From Sphingobium sp. 15-1 (GTDB lineage: Bacteria; Pseudomonadota; Alphaproteobacteria; Sphingomonadales; Sphingomonadaceae): a stretch of 64,000 nt of DNA. The translations under genes and the position numbers were made by a program. The DNA lies in assembly GCF_013375535.1 (NCBI RefSeq), contig NZ_JABXJG010000001.1:1674001-1738000 (forward strand). The letters run 5' to 3'. Under the pieces are notes generated by a model that did not search any database, had not been told where the DNA came from, and worked only from the letters and a program-made list of their open reading frames with translations. This document shows, one piece after another, positions 20,000 through 28,892 of this stretch. How positions within the stretch are numbered: position 1 is the stretch's first letter; every line of letters begins with the position of its first letter.

Positions 20000-20039
20000 C
20001 CCCATCAAAGATGGGGAGGGGGACCATGCGCAGCATGGT
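20000..20039. repeat. Twin hairpin repeat, family E
   Basis: Two perfect small palindromes follow each other: CCCCATC-AAA-GATGGGG (20000-20016) and ACCATGC-GCA-GCATGGT (20023-20039). They lie between the convergent hypothetical gene and the L,D-transpeptidase gene, where they could terminate both. Confidence 0.65.
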
Positions 20040-20074
20040 GGAGGGGAGCGCCCGCAGGACGCCAATGGTCAAGC

Positions 20075-20728
20075 CTACCGCCGCATCAAGCGCAGCCGGA
20101 AAATCCCCGGATCGACCTCCAGAATCGGCGGCGCCGCCGCCTCATCCCGCTGCGCCAGCACCACTGGCGCTGCTTGGGGCGCGAAAGTCACGACGCCACT
20201 TCCCGGATCGCTCGCCACCAGCGCGTCCACCATCAGCACCGGACTCAAACGATCCGCCGTCACGCTGACCAAAGTCCCGACCTCCGTCATCCCGAACAGC
20301 TTGCGTGCAAAGGCATAAGGCAGGCGAATGCACCCATGGCTCGCCGGATAACCCGGATTGTGCCCCGCATGCAGCGCGATTCCGTCCCAGGTCAGCCGCT
20401 GCATGAAGGGCATGGGCGCATTGGAATAAATGTTCGACCGATGCCATTCCCGCTTCTGCAACACGGGATATTCTCCGGTTGGCGTGCGATGCCCATGCAT
20501 TCCCGTCGACACGCTGGCGATCCCGACCAGCCGATCGCCGTCATAGACGTGCACCTTCTGCTTTTCGATGCTGATCACCAGATAGAGCGGCCCGGCGAAG
20601 GGCCCCTCCTCCAGCCAGCGATAGCCACCCGGCGCCACCGGCTGCTGCGCGGCGGCGGGCATGGCGATCCCGCAGAGCAGCAACAGCATCCAGGTCAAGA
20701 GGGCGCGCATAAACACTTTCTTAACCAT
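20075..20728 (-). CDS. Exported L,D-transpeptidase (YkuD family)
   Basis: Forms 3-3 cross-links in peptidoglycan or links proteins to it. The 217-residue protein has a signal peptide (basic start, hydrophobic LLTWMLLLLCGIA, cleavage near AAAQQ). The YkuD catalytic motif is HAGHNPGYPASHGCIRLPY with the nucleophile in SHGCIRL. The ATG at 20728 lacks a clear ribosome site; the in-frame ATG at 20710 has AAGAAAG upstream and still keeps the signal peptide, so it may be the true start. Confidence 0.88.
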   Translation of the reverse strand: MVKKVFMRALLTWMLLLLCGIAMPAAAQQPVAPGGYRWLEEGPFAGPLYLVISIEKQKVHVYDGDRLVGIASVSTGMHGHRTPTGEYPVLQKREWHRSNIYSNAPMPFMQRLTWDGIALHAGHNPGYPASHGCIRLPYAFARKLFGMTEVGTLVSVTADRLSPVLMVDALVASDPGSGVVTFAPQAAPVVLAQRDEAAAPPILEVDPGIFRLRLMRR

Positions 20729-21051
20729 AAGAAACGGCAGCGCCAGCCCCGAAAACCGGAAGCCCGGTGTCAGACCGGGACGACATTGGTCGGCGGTCCT
20801 GCGTTACTATGGCTTCGGATCCGCGAGCCTGCTTGTGCTATATAAAAGCGGTGTAAAGCTGATCCAACGCCTGGACTGGGTTCCTGCCTGCGCAGGAACA
20901 CGGCGTAAAAGTGGAGATACCGTTGACAGAGCGGGGCGCGGAACTGGCCCGGCCTGTCTTGACTCCTCCCACCGCCCGGACCGGCATCTCTCCCACGCTT
21001 TCAGCACCATTCATGCCGATGGCAAGCCGGATGCGCTATGCCGCCGACACC
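20729..21051. other. Intergenic region between the L,D-transpeptidase and rnhB
   Basis: No gene is evident in these 323 bases. They contain a weak possible promoter for the transpeptidase (TTGGAT and TATATA, 17-base spacer, on the complement at 20839-20867) and a single arm of the family A palindrome at 20872-20902. An extra palindrome around AAGCCCGGTGTCAGACCGGG lies near 20760-20785. Confidence 0.45.
20872..20902. repeat. Solo arm of a family A inverted repeat
   Basis: GGACTGGGTTCCTGCCTGCGCAGGAACACG matches the right arm of the elements at 4862 and 27253 with two changes; no left arm is present. It still contains the inner palindrome CCTGCGCAGG flanked by GTTC/GAAC. Confidence 0.6.
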
Positions 21052-21651
21052 TTACAGCAGGCTGAGCTGCGCGACCGGCGCAAAGCTCCTGCGATGCAGC
21101 GGCGTCGGCCCATATTCCCGCAGCGCCGCCAGATGCTTGGCGCTGCCATAGCCCTTGTTGCTTTCCCAGCCATAATGCGGATGGACGGCCGCCGCCTCGA
21201 TCATCATCCGGTCCCGCGCTTCCTTGGCCAATATGGAGGCGGCCGCGATCGACAGGCATTTGGCGTCGCCCTCGACCACCGCCGTCGACGCCCAGCGCCA
21301 TTGCGGGCAACGGTTGCCGTCCACCAGCACATGGGCGCAATCCTCCGTCAGCGCCTCGACCGCCCGCGTCATCGCCAGCATGGTCGCCCAGAGGATGTTG
21401 AGGCTGTCGATCTCCTCGACCGAAGCGATGCCCAGCCCCCAGCACAAGGCCCGCGCCTTGATCTCCCCTTCCAGCACGGCCCGCCGGGCAGCGCTAAGCT
21501 GCTTGCTGTCGTTCAGGCCTTCGGGACAATCCTCCCGCCGCAGGATCACCGCCGCCGCCACCACCGGCCCGGCCAGCGGCCCGCGTCCGGCCTCGTCCAC
21601 CCCGGCGACCAGCCCCGGATGGTGCCGCAGTTCATGGACGAAATCAGGCAT
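21052..21651 (-). CDS. rnhB: Ribonuclease HII
   Basis: Removes ribonucleotides embedded in DNA. From the ATG at 21651 it has 199 residues, the usual size. The catalytic Asp19-Glu20 are in [14 protein letters not shown], and the downstream VDGNRCP and [15 protein letters not shown] motifs are present. The frame is open back to 21711, but the ATG at 21651 overlaps the thiD stop by 8 bases and fits the conserved start [21 protein letters not shown]. It ends the glmM–DUF1272–thiD–rnhB operon. Confidence 0.93.
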   Translation of the reverse strand: MPDFVHELRHHPGLVAGVDEAGRGPLAGPVVAAAVILRREDCPEGLNDSKQLSAARRAVLEGEIKARALCWGLGIASVEEIDSLNILWATMLAMTRAVEALTEDCAHVLVDGNRCPQWRWASTAVVEGDAKCLSIAAASILAKEARDRMMIEAAAVHPHYGWESNKGYGSAKHLAALREYGPTPLHRRSFAPVAQLSLL

Positions 21652-22405
21652 GGCGGTGAAATCCGAAAGGCGCGCCCATTGGCCCATGTCCCTGCCCCAG
21701 CCCCGGAGCAAGGGTCAATGCCTCGCGCACATATTTGCGGCCACGCTCGATCGCGGCGATCAGGTCCAAGCCCTGCCCCAGCCCGGTCGCGATCGCGCTG
21801 GCCAGCGTGCAGCCAGTGCCATGGGTGTGCGGCGTGTCGATCCGCGCATCGCTCCATGCTTTGAACACGCCCTGCGGCCCGATCAGCCGGTCGGTCAGCA
21901 TCGGTCCCTCGCCATGGCCGCCCTTGGCCAGCACATGGGTGGCGAAACGGATCGCGATCCCCTCGCCGCCCAACGCGTCCAACTCCGGAATATTGGGTGT
22001 CACCAGAGTGGCGAGCGCCATCAGCCTTTCGAAAGCCGCGATGGTCCCCCCGTCCGCCAGCATGGAACCGCTGGTAGCGACCATGACAGGATCGAAGACG
22101 ATCGGCACGCCCTCCAACGCCGACAAGCGCTCCGCCACCGCCGCCGCCGTTTCCGCCGATCCGATCATGCCGATCTTCACCGCATCGACGCCGATGTCGC
22201 TGATGACGCTCTCCATCTGCCGAAGCACCATATCGGTCGGCACGGCATGGACGCCCTGCACGCCCAGCGTGTTCTGCGCGGTGATCGCGGTGATCGCAGT
22301 CATGGCGTGACCGCCGAGCAGCGTCACGGTGCGGATGTCCGCCTGAATGCCCGCGCCGCCGCCGCTGTCGGAACCGGCGATGATGAGGATGCGGGCGGCG
22401 GTCAT
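21644..22405 (-). CDS. thiD: Hydroxymethylpyrimidine/phosphomethylpyrimidine kinase
   Basis: Phosphorylates HMP and HMP-P in thiamine synthesis. A 253-residue ribokinase-fold protein with the start [19 protein letters not shown], the motif [12 protein letters not shown] and the anion hole [14 protein letters not shown]. The ATG at 22405 overlaps the preceding DUF1272 gene by four bases; the frame is open upstream, but only from this ATG is the family start obtained. No TPP riboswitch is seen, as expected for an internal operon gene. Confidence 0.94.
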   Translation of the reverse strand: MTAARILIIAGSDSGGGAGIQADIRTVTLLGGHAMTAITAITAQNTLGVQGVHAVPTDMVLRQMESVISDIGVDAVKIGMIGSAETAAAVAERLSALEGVPIVFDPVMVATSGSMLADGGTIAAFERLMALATLVTPNIPELDALGGEGIAIRFATHVLAKGGHGEGPMLTDRLIGPQGVFKAWSDARIDTPHTHGTGCTLASAIATGLGQGLDLIAAIERGRKYVREALTLAPGLGQGHGPMGAPFGFHRHA

Positions 22406-22626
22406 CCCTTGAAATGCCGCTCCGTCGAAGCGGGATGGCGCTTCAACGCGTCCCCCGCCCGCGTCGGCCGGTCCATCAATTCGCCGCCGCAATTGGGGCA
22501 ACGGTCGTCCAACGCCTCCGCGCAAGGCGCGCAATAGGTGCATTCGAAGGAACAGATGAACGCCCCCGGCTCATCGGCGGGAAGATCGGCGCCGCAACGC
22601 TCGCAATCGGGGCGCATTTCAAGCAC
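22402..22626 (-). CDS. DUF1272 zinc-ribbon-like small protein
   Basis: A 74-residue protein matching the DUF1272 family, which starts LEMRPDCERC. Eight or more cysteines in pairs (CERC, CSFEC, CAPC, CPNC) point to zinc binding. I use the GTG at 22626, which has GGAG seven bases upstream and gives the family N-terminus; an ATG at 22617 is the alternative. It overlaps thiD by four bases and follows glmM by 54. Function unknown. Confidence 0.82.
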   Translation of the reverse strand: MLEMRPDCERCGADLPADEPGAFICSFECTYCAPCAEALDDRCPNCGGELMDRPTRAGDALKRHPASTERHFKG

Positions 22627-22680
22627 GCCCCTGCTCCATTCCGTCACCCATGCGGAGGCGGGAAGGACAATGACGATGAA

Positions 22681-24021
22681 TCACGCCGCCGCCTTCGCCA
22701 CGGCGTCGCAGATGCGCTCGACCACATCCTTGACCTGTTCCTCCCGGTCGCCTTCGGCCATCACGCGGATCACCGGCTCCGTGCCCGACGGCCGGATCAC
22801 CAGCCGCCCGCTGCCGTTCAGCTCCGCTTCGGCCTGCGCGATCACCCGCTTCACATCCGCATGCTCCAGCGGCTTGCCGCCGGAAAAGCGCACATTCTTG
22901 AGCAATTGCGGCACTGGATCGAACTGGTGCAGCACTTCGCTGGCGGGCTTGCCCGAACGCACCAGCGCCGCCAGCACCTGCAACGCCGCCACGGTGCCAT
23001 CGCCGGTCGTCGCATAGTCGGACAGGATCATATGCCCCGACTGCTCGCCGCCGACGTTGAAGCCGCCCTCGCGCATCCGCTCCAGCACATAGCGGTCGCC
23101 CACCTTGGTCCGCTCCAGCGCCATGCCCTGCCCCGCAAGGAAGCGCTCCAGACCCAAGTTCGACATCACCGTCGCCACCAGCCCGCCACCGCGCAACGTG
23201 CCCGCCTTCGCGAAATTCCCCGCGATCAGCGCCATGATCTGGTCGCCATCGACAATGGTGCCATGCTCGTCCACGACGATCAGCCGGTCGGCATCGCCGT
23301 CCAGCGCGATGCCGATGTCCGCGCCCGCGGCCACGACCGTTTCCTGCAAGGACTGCGGCGCGGTCGACCCGCACTTATCGTTGATATTGATGCCGTTGGG
23401 CGTAACGCCGATCGCCACCACCTCCGCCCCCAATTCCCAGAGAGTGGACGGCGCCACCTGATAAGCCGCCCCATTGGCGCAATCGATGACGATCTTGAGG
23501 CCATCCAGCCGCAGATCGGCCGGGAAGCTGGATTTGACGGCATGGATATAGCGCCCCCTGGCGTCCTCGACGCGGCGGGCGCGGCCGATGTCCTGCGACG
23601 CGGCGAGCGGGATGTCCTGACCCAGCATCGCCTCGATCTTCAGCTCATCCTCGTCCGACAGCTTGTAGCCGTCCGGGCCGAACAATTTGATGCCATTGTC
23701 ATAATAGGGATTGTGACTGGCGGAGATCATCACGCCCAGATCGGCGCGCATCGAATGGGCAAGCAACGCCACGGCAGGCGTCGGGATCGGCCCGAACTGC
23801 ACCACATCCATGCCGACCGCTGTGAATCCCGCGACCAGCGCATTTTCCACCATATAGCCCGACAGGCGGGTATCCTTGCCGATCACCACGCGATGGCGAT
23901 GCATACCGCGCTGAAAATGCTTGCCCGCCGCCATGCCGACCTTCATCGCCAGTTCGGCGGTCATCGGCCATTGGTTGGTGCGCCCGCGAATGCCGTCCGT
24001 GCCGAAATATTTTCTGCTCAT
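22681..24021 (-). CDS. glmM: Phosphoglucosamine mutase
   Basis: Converts glucosamine-6-phosphate to glucosamine-1-phosphate for UDP-GlcNAc, hence for peptidoglycan and LPS. The 446-residue protein starts with [13 protein letters not shown]; the phosphoserine loop MISASHNP has the catalytic Ser102, the same number as in E. coli. The metal loop DGDADR and the C-terminal phosphate-binding [12 protein letters not shown] are present. It is the first gene of the operon that continues with DUF1272, thiD and rnhB. Confidence 0.96.
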   Translation of the reverse strand: MSRKYFGTDGIRGRTNQWPMTAELAMKVGMAAGKHFQRGMHRHRVVIGKDTRLSGYMVENALVAGFTAVGMDVVQFGPIPTPAVALLAHSMRADLGVMISASHNPYYDNGIKLFGPDGYKLSDEDELKIEAMLGQDIPLAASQDIGRARRVEDARGRYIHAVKSSFPADLRLDGLKIVIDCANGAAYQVAPSTLWELGAEVVAIGVTPNGININDKCGSTAPQSLQETVVAAGADIGIALDGDADRLIVVDEHGTIVDGDQIMALIAGNFAKAGTLRGGGLVATVMSNLGLERFLAGQGMALERTKVGDRYVLERMREGGFNVGGEQSGHMILSDYATTGDGTVAALQVLAALVRSGKPASEVLHQFDPVPQLLKNVRFSGGKPLEHADVKRVIAQAEAELNGSGRLVIRPSGTEPVIRVMAEGDREEQVKDVVERICDAVAKAAA

Positions 24022-24116
24022 CGTCCTTACCCGCTTGTTCCCGCCCGCACGGTGAAGCCGCTCATCCTTCCCATAGCAATCTTTGTTCGACTTTCCAGCA
24101 AGGAGCGGCCATCCCT

Positions 24117-25496
24117 TTGCAAATGGACGGATTCAATGCAGCGGTCGACGCCCTTTCCGGCGCGGTGTTCTTCAAGGTGCCAGTGCTGGGGACGCAGATC
24201 GAACTGATCGTGCTTTATCTGGCCTTGCCGATGCTGTTCTTCACCGTCTGGCTGGGCTTCCCCAATCTGACCGCCGTAGGCAGGGCGCTGCATATCCTCA
24301 AGAGCCAGCCGCATGAGGGCGAGGCGAAGGGCGACGTCAGCCAATGGGGCGCGCTGTCCACGGCCCTGTCCGGCACCATCGGCCTGGGCAATATCGCCGG
24401 GGTAGCGGTGGCGCTGACCATGGGCGGTCCTGGCGCGATCCTCTGGATGTTCATCATCGGCTGGTTCGCGATGACGGTGAAGATGGCGGAGGTGACGCTG
24501 GGCCTCAAATATCGCACATTCGACAGCCGCGGCCATGTGCATGGCGGGCCGATGTATGTGCTCAAAGCCGTCGGCGCGGCGCGGGGCTGGCCGAAGATCG
24601 GGTTGGCGCTGGGCGGCCTCTACGCCTTTTTCGCACTGTTCGGGGCGATCCCCATGGTGCAGGTCAACCAGAGCTTCGCGCAGGTGAAGGTGGTGACGGG
24701 TTTCAGCAATGGCTGGGCCTATGGCACGATCCTCGCCGGGGCGGTGGCGCTGGTGACGCTGGGCGGCGCGGCCTGGCTGGGTGAGGTGGCGAAAAGGCTG
24801 ACCCCGCTCAAGGTGGCGGTCTATCTGATCGGCGTGGCGACAGTGCTGATCCTGCATGCCGCCGCCATTCCGGGCGCCCTTGCGGAAATCTGGGAGGGTG
24901 CCTGGAGCGGACAGGCCGCGACCGGCGGCGCGGTCGGCGCTTTCGTCGCGGGAATGCGCCGCGCGGTGTTTGCGAGCGAAGCGGGCGTTGGCTCGGCAGT
25001 GATGGCGCACAGCCTGGCGCGGGCGCGCCATCCGGTGTCGGAGGGGCTGGTCGCGCTGCTGGAGCCGTTGCTCGGCACGATGATCGTCTGCGCCCTGGGC
25101 GGACTGGCGCTGGTGGTCGCGGGAACCTGGAAAAGTGGGCTGGAGGGCATAGCCATCACCTCCGCCGCCTTCGCGCAGGTGTCGCCATCCTTCCCATGGC
25201 TGCTGGCGGTGGTCGTGGTGCTGTTCGCCTATTCGACGCTGGTGGCGTGGGGCTTTTATGGCTTGCAGGCCTGGGGTTATCTGTTCGGCAACGGCCCCAA
25301 GGCGCAGTGGAGCTACAAGATCCTCTATATCGTAGCCCTGCCCCCGGCGGCTGCCATCGATCTGGGCCGGGTGGTCGGCATTGTCGACAGCAGCTTCTTC
25401 CTGATGGCGATCCCCAATGTGATCGCGCTCTACCTCTGCGCCGGGGAATTGCGGCGCGACGTACGCTCCTATTTGCAGACGCCCGAGGAGGATTAA
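24117..25496 (+). CDS. Alanine/glycine:sodium symporter (AGCS family)
   Basis: An inner-membrane amino-acid transporter of 459 residues. The AGCS signatures are visible: [23 protein letters not shown] with the Gly-rich first motif (about residues 82-105), [14 protein letters not shown], and several hydrophobic segments through to the C-terminus. The substrate is usually D/L-alanine or glycine. Start uncertain: the TTG at 24117 has AAGGAG eleven bases upstream, while the ATG at 24123 has no well-spaced site. Its end overlaps that of the convergent M24 peptidase gene by four bases. Confidence 0.88.
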   Translation: MQMDGFNAAVDALSGAVFFKVPVLGTQIELIVLYLALPMLFFTVWLGFPNLTAVGRALHILKSQPHEGEAKGDVSQWGALSTALSGTIGLGNIAGVAVALTMGGPGAILWMFIIGWFAMTVKMAEVTLGLKYRTFDSRGHVHGGPMYVLKAVGAARGWPKIGLALGGLYAFFALFGAIPMVQVNQSFAQVKVVTGFSNGWAYGTILAGAVALVTLGGAAWLGEVAKRLTPLKVAVYLIGVATVLILHAAAIPGALAEIWEGAWSGQAATGGAVGAFVAGMRRAVFASEAGVGSAVMAHSLARARHPVSEGLVALLEPLLGTMIVCALGGLALVVAGTWKSGLEGIAITSAAFAQVSPSFPWLLAVVVVLFAYSTLVAWGFYGLQAWGYLFGNGPKAQWSYKILYIVALPPAAAIDLGRVVGIVDSSFFLMAIPNVIALYLCAGELRRDVRSYLQTPEED

Positions 25497-26815
25497 CGCG
25501 CCATCGCCGTTTCGATTTCCTCGACGGTTCGGGGAATGCCTTCGCTCAGGCGCTGCGATCCGGTCGGTGTGATCAGATAGAGATCCTCTATCCGGATGCC
25601 ATAATTGGCGGATTGGACATAAAGGCCCGGCTCCACGGTAATGACCGCGCCCGCCGGCAACGGCTTGGACATGTCGCCCACATCATGGACATCAAGGCCG
25701 ACCAGATGACCGAGGCCATGAGTGAAATCATCGACCCGCCCGGCCTTGCGGAAAACATCCTTCGCCGCCTCCACCAGATCCTCATAATAGACCCCGGCCT
25801 TGAGCTTGGCCACGGCAGCGGCCTGAGCGGCGAGTACCAGTTCATAGGATGCGCGCTGTTCAGCAGTGAACTTGCCGCTGGCGGGGAAGGTCCGCGTCAC
25901 GTCGCAGGCATAGCCACCGACCGAAGCGGCCGCGTCGATCAGGATCAGGTCATTGGGTCCGATGACCCCGCTGCCGCCGGTATAATGCAGCGACGCCGCG
26001 TTGCGCCCGGTGGCGACGATGCTGTCATAGGCCAGCCCCTCCCCTCCCCCGGCGCGGAAACCATCCTCCAATATCGCCTTCAACTGCTTTTCGGTCATAC
26101 CGGGGCGCGCCTGCTTCATCGCCGCGATATGTCCCCGCGCCGTCGCCGCCTGCGCCTTGCGCATCAGGTCGAGTTCGCGCGGCTCCTTGACGATGCGGAG
26201 CGAGGGAAGCAGGCCGCTCTCATCCTTCAGCGAGACGCCCGGCACGCGTTGCATCACCTTGCCGTAAAGCTCCAGCACCTTGGGCACCGGCGCCGAAGCG
26301 CTGACGATGGGGCCAAGGAAATGCAACGTCTTGGACCGCTCGGCCAAAGCGGTGACGAGACCCCCAAGGCTGCCAGTGCGGGATACGCGCGCAAAGCCGG
26401 TGCGGCGCTCCAGCTCCGTGCCCAGGGGCAGGCGCTCGACATCCCAGCGTTCGGCCTCCGCATCACGCGAGGGCAGGAGCAGCCATTCCTTGATCGTCCG
26501 TTCGGCGGGGGCCATGACCAGAATCGCGCCGGGTTCATCGACGATGCCGGTAAGCCAGGCGAAGTCGCCATCCTGCACGAAGGGCGGCGCGACCGCGGCG
26601 CTGCTTTCCACCGGCCCCGCGCCATGGACGACCGCGATGCCGTCCTTCAGCATCTCCATGACGCGGCGGCGGCGCTCGCGAAACACGTCGGGCGTGAAAG
26701 GCGACGTGCCCGCCGGGGTCGCGAAGCCCTGCGGCGGGAGTGTCTGTGCGATGAGTCGCGTGGAAAGGGCCAGCGACGCCGTGGCGCCCGCCAGCATGGT
26801 CCGCCGATTATACAT
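25493..26815 (-). CDS. Exported M24-family aminopeptidase (Xaa-Pro type)
   Basis: A 440-residue metallopeptidase with an N-terminal signal (NRRTMLAGATASLALSTRLIA), possibly Tat-like, since it starts with paired arginines. The pita-bread metal ligands are two Asp in LILIDAAASVGGYACDVTRTF, His in GLGHLVGLDVHD, and Glu in TVEPGLY and RIEDLYLI. The N-terminal creatinase-like domain covers about residues 35-190. AAGGGAG six bases before the ATG at 26815 sets the start. It probably trims proline-containing peptides in the periplasm. Confidence 0.88.
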   Translation of the reverse strand: MYNRRTMLAGATASLALSTRLIAQTLPPQGFATPAGTSPFTPDVFRERRRRVMEMLKDGIAVVHGAGPVESSAAVAPPFVQDGDFAWLTGIVDEPGAILVMAPAERTIKEWLLLPSRDAEAERWDVERLPLGTELERRTGFARVSRTGSLGGLVTALAERSKTLHFLGPIVSASAPVPKVLELYGKVMQRVPGVSLKDESGLLPSLRIVKEPRELDLMRKAQAATARGHIAAMKQARPGMTEKQLKAILEDGFRAGGGEGLAYDSIVATGRNAASLHYTGGSGVIGPNDLILIDAAASVGGYACDVTRTFPASGKFTAEQRASYELVLAAQAAAVAKLKAGVYYEDLVEAAKDVFRKAGRVDDFTHGLGHLVGLDVHDVGDMSKPLPAGAVITVEPGLYVQSANYGIRIEDLYLITPTGSQRLSEGIPRTVEEIETAMAR

Positions 26816-26893
26816 AAGCATCTCCCTTGCTATGGCGGACAGGAGCATGAATGGGCGCGGGCGGCAAGAGGCGTATGAGGACGCTGATACAGT

Positions 26894-26921
26894 AAAGGCC
26901 CCGCCGGATGGCGAGACCTTT
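26894..26921 (-). terminator. Likely terminator after the CsbD gene
   Basis: On the complement, AAAGGTCTCGCC-ATCC-GGCGGGGCCTTT forms an imperfect stem ending in TTT, 20 bases beyond the CsbD-like gene. Confidence 0.5.
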
Positions 26922-26941
26922 GGTGACGGTCGGAACCCGGA

Positions 26942-27124
26942 TCAGATCTTGTCGCCAAGAGCGCCTTTAACGGAGCCTTTGATGTCCTGCACGGTGCCCT
27001 TGCCCTTCTGGGCCTGGCCCTCTGCGACCAGATCGGGATCGCGCTGGTTGCGGCCTACGGCTTCCTTGACGGCGCCAGCCGCCTTGTTGCCTGCGGCCTT
27101 CGCCTTGTCGGTCAGTTCGCCCAT
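26942..27124 (-). CDS. CsbD-family stress-response protein
   Basis: A 60-residue, highly charged helical protein starting GELTDKAKAAGNKAAGAVKE and ending KGSVKGALGDKI, the CsbD pattern. CsbD proteins are abundant under general stress in many bacteria; their molecular role is unknown. AGGAGAG six bases upstream of the ATG supports the start. It is a single-gene unit with its own terminator. Confidence 0.87.
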   Translation of the reverse strand: MGELTDKAKAAGNKAAGAVKEAVGRNQRDPDLVAEGQAQKGKGTVQDIKGSVKGALGDKI

Positions 27125-27252
27125 GGTGTCTCTCCTGTAGGTTGCTGTCGCAGGGTCAACCAGCGAGGCGCGCGGAAGGTTGCCATCGGTGCGGATGCGA
27201 AATGGTGGGCTTGGGTGGGGAATGGATGGTTTGCTTGTGCGTTTGCTCGCGA

Positions 27253-27339
27253 CGTGCTCCTGCGAAGGCAGGAGCCCAGTTCAGACGGTGCGATGATCCA
27301 CTAAGGGCGGGACTGGGCTCCTGCCTGCGCAGGAGCACG
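27253..27339. repeat. Intergenic inverted repeat, family A copy 6
   Basis: Arms CGTGCTCCTGCGAAGGCAGG and CTCCTGCCTGCGCAGGAGCACG pair with one mismatch. The centre (GCGATGATCCACTAAGG) and the following GTGCCGCTTAAGG are close to those of copy 1 at 4862, so these two copies share about 100 bases and not only the arms. Confidence 0.8.
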
Positions 27340-27370
27340 TGCCGCTTAAGGGCTTGATATACCCAATAAA

Positions 27371-27397
27371 GAAAAGGGCCGGAAAATCCGGCCCTTC
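27371..27397 (-). terminator. Rho-independent terminator after rpsI
   Basis: On the complement the perfect stem AAGGGCCGGA-TTT-TCCGGCCCTT is followed by TTCTTTATT. It lies 25 bases beyond the rpsI stop. Confidence 0.88.
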
Positions 27398-27421
27398 CCA
27401 AAAATCCGTCTGATCGGAAGA

Positions 27422-27961
27422 TCAGCGCTTCGAGAACTGGAAGCTGCGGCGGGCCTTCGCCTTGCCGTACTTCTTACGCTCGACGGCGCGGCTGTCGCGG
27501 GTCAGGAAGCCTTCAGCCTTGACCGCGCTGCGCAGCGCCGGCTCGTACTTCGACAGAGCCTGGGCGATGCCGTGCTTCACAGCGCCGGCCTGGCCCGACA
27601 GACCACCGCCCTTGACGGTGGCGATCACGTCATACTGACCTTCGCGCTCGGTGACGCCGAAGGGCTGGTTGATCACCAGACGCAGGGTCGGGCGAGCGAA
27701 ATAGATTTCCTGATCGCGGCCATTGACCGTGATCTTGCCGGTGCCGGGCTTCACCCAGACGCGGGCGACGGCGTCCTTACGACGGCCGGTCGCATAAGCG
27801 CGGCCGAGGCTGTCGATTTCCTGGGGGCGCAACGGGGCCGAAGGCTGAACCGGAGCGATCGGCGCGTCGGTGGCAACGGTCTCGGCAGCGGCGGGCGCAG
27901 CGACCGGAGCGTTGGCGGCCAGCGAAGCGAGGTCGGACAGGGACTGGCGGTTATCGGACAT
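27422..27961 (-). CDS. rpsI: Ribosomal protein S9
   Basis: Small-subunit protein. The conserved core ([43 protein letters not shown]) ends in [11 protein letters not shown], whose last Arg contacts P-site tRNA. At 179 residues it carries an Ala/Pro-rich N-terminal extension of about 48 residues, common in alphaproteobacteria. Its ATG overlaps the rplM stop by one base (TAATG). Confidence 0.97.
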   Translation of the reverse strand: MSDNRQSLSDLASLAANAPVAAPAAAETVATDAPIAPVQPSAPLRPQEIDSLGRAYATGRRKDAVARVWVKPGTGKITVNGRDQEIYFARPTLRLVINQPFGVTEREGQYDVIATVKGGGLSGQAGAVKHGIAQALSKYEPALRSAVKAEGFLTRDSRAVERKKYGKAKARRSFQFSKR

Positions 27962-28440
27962 TATGCACCCACCTTGTTCTTGCGGTTGCGCGACGCGAAA
28001 TCGAGCACTTCGGGGTTCTGCGCTTCGTGGGGATGCTCGGCGCCGGCGAAAATGCGCAGGTTGCGCATCTGCTGGCGGCCCAGCGGACCACGGGGGATCA
28101 TGCGCTCAACGGCCTTTTCGAGCACGCGCTCGGGGAAACGGCCTTCCAGGATTTTCTGGGGGGTGGTTTCCTTGATGCCGCCGGCATAGCCGGTGTGCTT
28201 GTAATAGACCTTGTCGGTCAGCTTGCGGCCGGTGAACTTCACCTTGCCCGCATTGACGATGATGACATTGTCACCGCAATCGACATGGGGGGTGAAGCTC
28301 GTCTTGTGCTTGCCGCGCAGGATGTTCGCGACGGTCGAGGCGAGGCGGCCGACGACGAGACCTTCCGCGTCGATCAGGATCCACTTCTTTTCGACCGTGG
28401 CCGGGGTTGCCGGCTTGGTGGTCTTCATCAGCGCCTTCAT
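27961..28440 (-). CDS. rplM: Ribosomal protein L13
   Basis: Large-subunit assembly protein, 159 residues, with the conserved [32 protein letters not shown] and [26 protein letters not shown]. The rplM–rpsI pair is a universal operon, and the one-base overlap suggests translational coupling. GGAG precedes the ATG by about nine bases. Confidence 0.97.
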   Translation of the reverse strand: MKALMKTTKPATPATVEKKWILIDAEGLVVGRLASTVANILRGKHKTSFTPHVDCGDNVIIVNAGKVKFTGRKLTDKVYYKHTGYAGGIKETTPQKILEGRFPERVLEKAVERMIPRGPLGRQQMRNLRIFAGAEHPHEAQNPEVLDFASRNRKNKVGA

Positions 28441-28571
28441 GGTGCCAATCTCCAGTTAAATGCATAAACCGATCGCCGTCGCCGGCTTTTCGGAAGATGC
28501 GCGCTAATGACGGGTGGGGCCGCCCAAGTCAAGAGATTCGGCGGCTTTGCTGACGGGTAAAATAATACCTG

Positions 28572-28892
28572 TCAGTCCGCGACCTGATCGTCCACCCATT
28601 GGGCGAAGGCGGCGTGGGCGGCGTCCACGGGCAGAGCGAGGATCGCGGGAACATCATAATCGTGCAGTTCCGCGATGCGCGCCATCAGCGCGTCGCGGCG
28701 CGAAGGCGCGGTCTTGAAGAGGACAGGCACCTCCGCCGCCGTCTCCATCGCGCCATTCCATTGGTAGAAGGAGGTCGCATCCCCCAGCAGGTTCGCGCAG
28801 GCCGCCAGCCGTTCCTCGACCAATTGCCGCGCGATGCGGGCCGCGGCCTCGCGCGAGCCGAACAATGTGTAGACGAGCGCGACGGCGCTCAT
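28572..28892 (-). CDS. cutA: CutA divalent-ion tolerance family protein
   Basis: A 106-residue trimeric cytosolic protein. From the ATG at 28892 it reads SAVALVYTLFGSREAAARIA, with the family motifs LAACANLLGDATSFYQWNG and EVPVLFKTAPSRRDAL. The metal-tolerance role assigned in E. coli is weakly supported in general. The longer frame upstream is antisense-like overlap with ctaA; the ATG overlaps the ctaA stop by four bases. Confidence 0.92.
   Translation of the reverse strand: MSAVALVYTLFGSREAAARIARQLVEERLAACANLLGDATSFYQWNGAMETAAEVPVLFKTAPSRRDALMARIAELHDYDVPAILALPVDAAHAAFAQWVDDQVAD

Noticed and set aside
22406..22680. A thiamine riboswitch before thiD
   Set aside because: The region upstream is coding (DUF1272) and the conserved CUGAGA-type TPP element is not present.
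22414..24207. Long + strand frame opposite glmM/thiD
   Set aside because: His/Arg/Gln-rich translation typical of antisense frames in GC-rich DNA; glmM, DUF1272 and thiD on the complement have full motifs.
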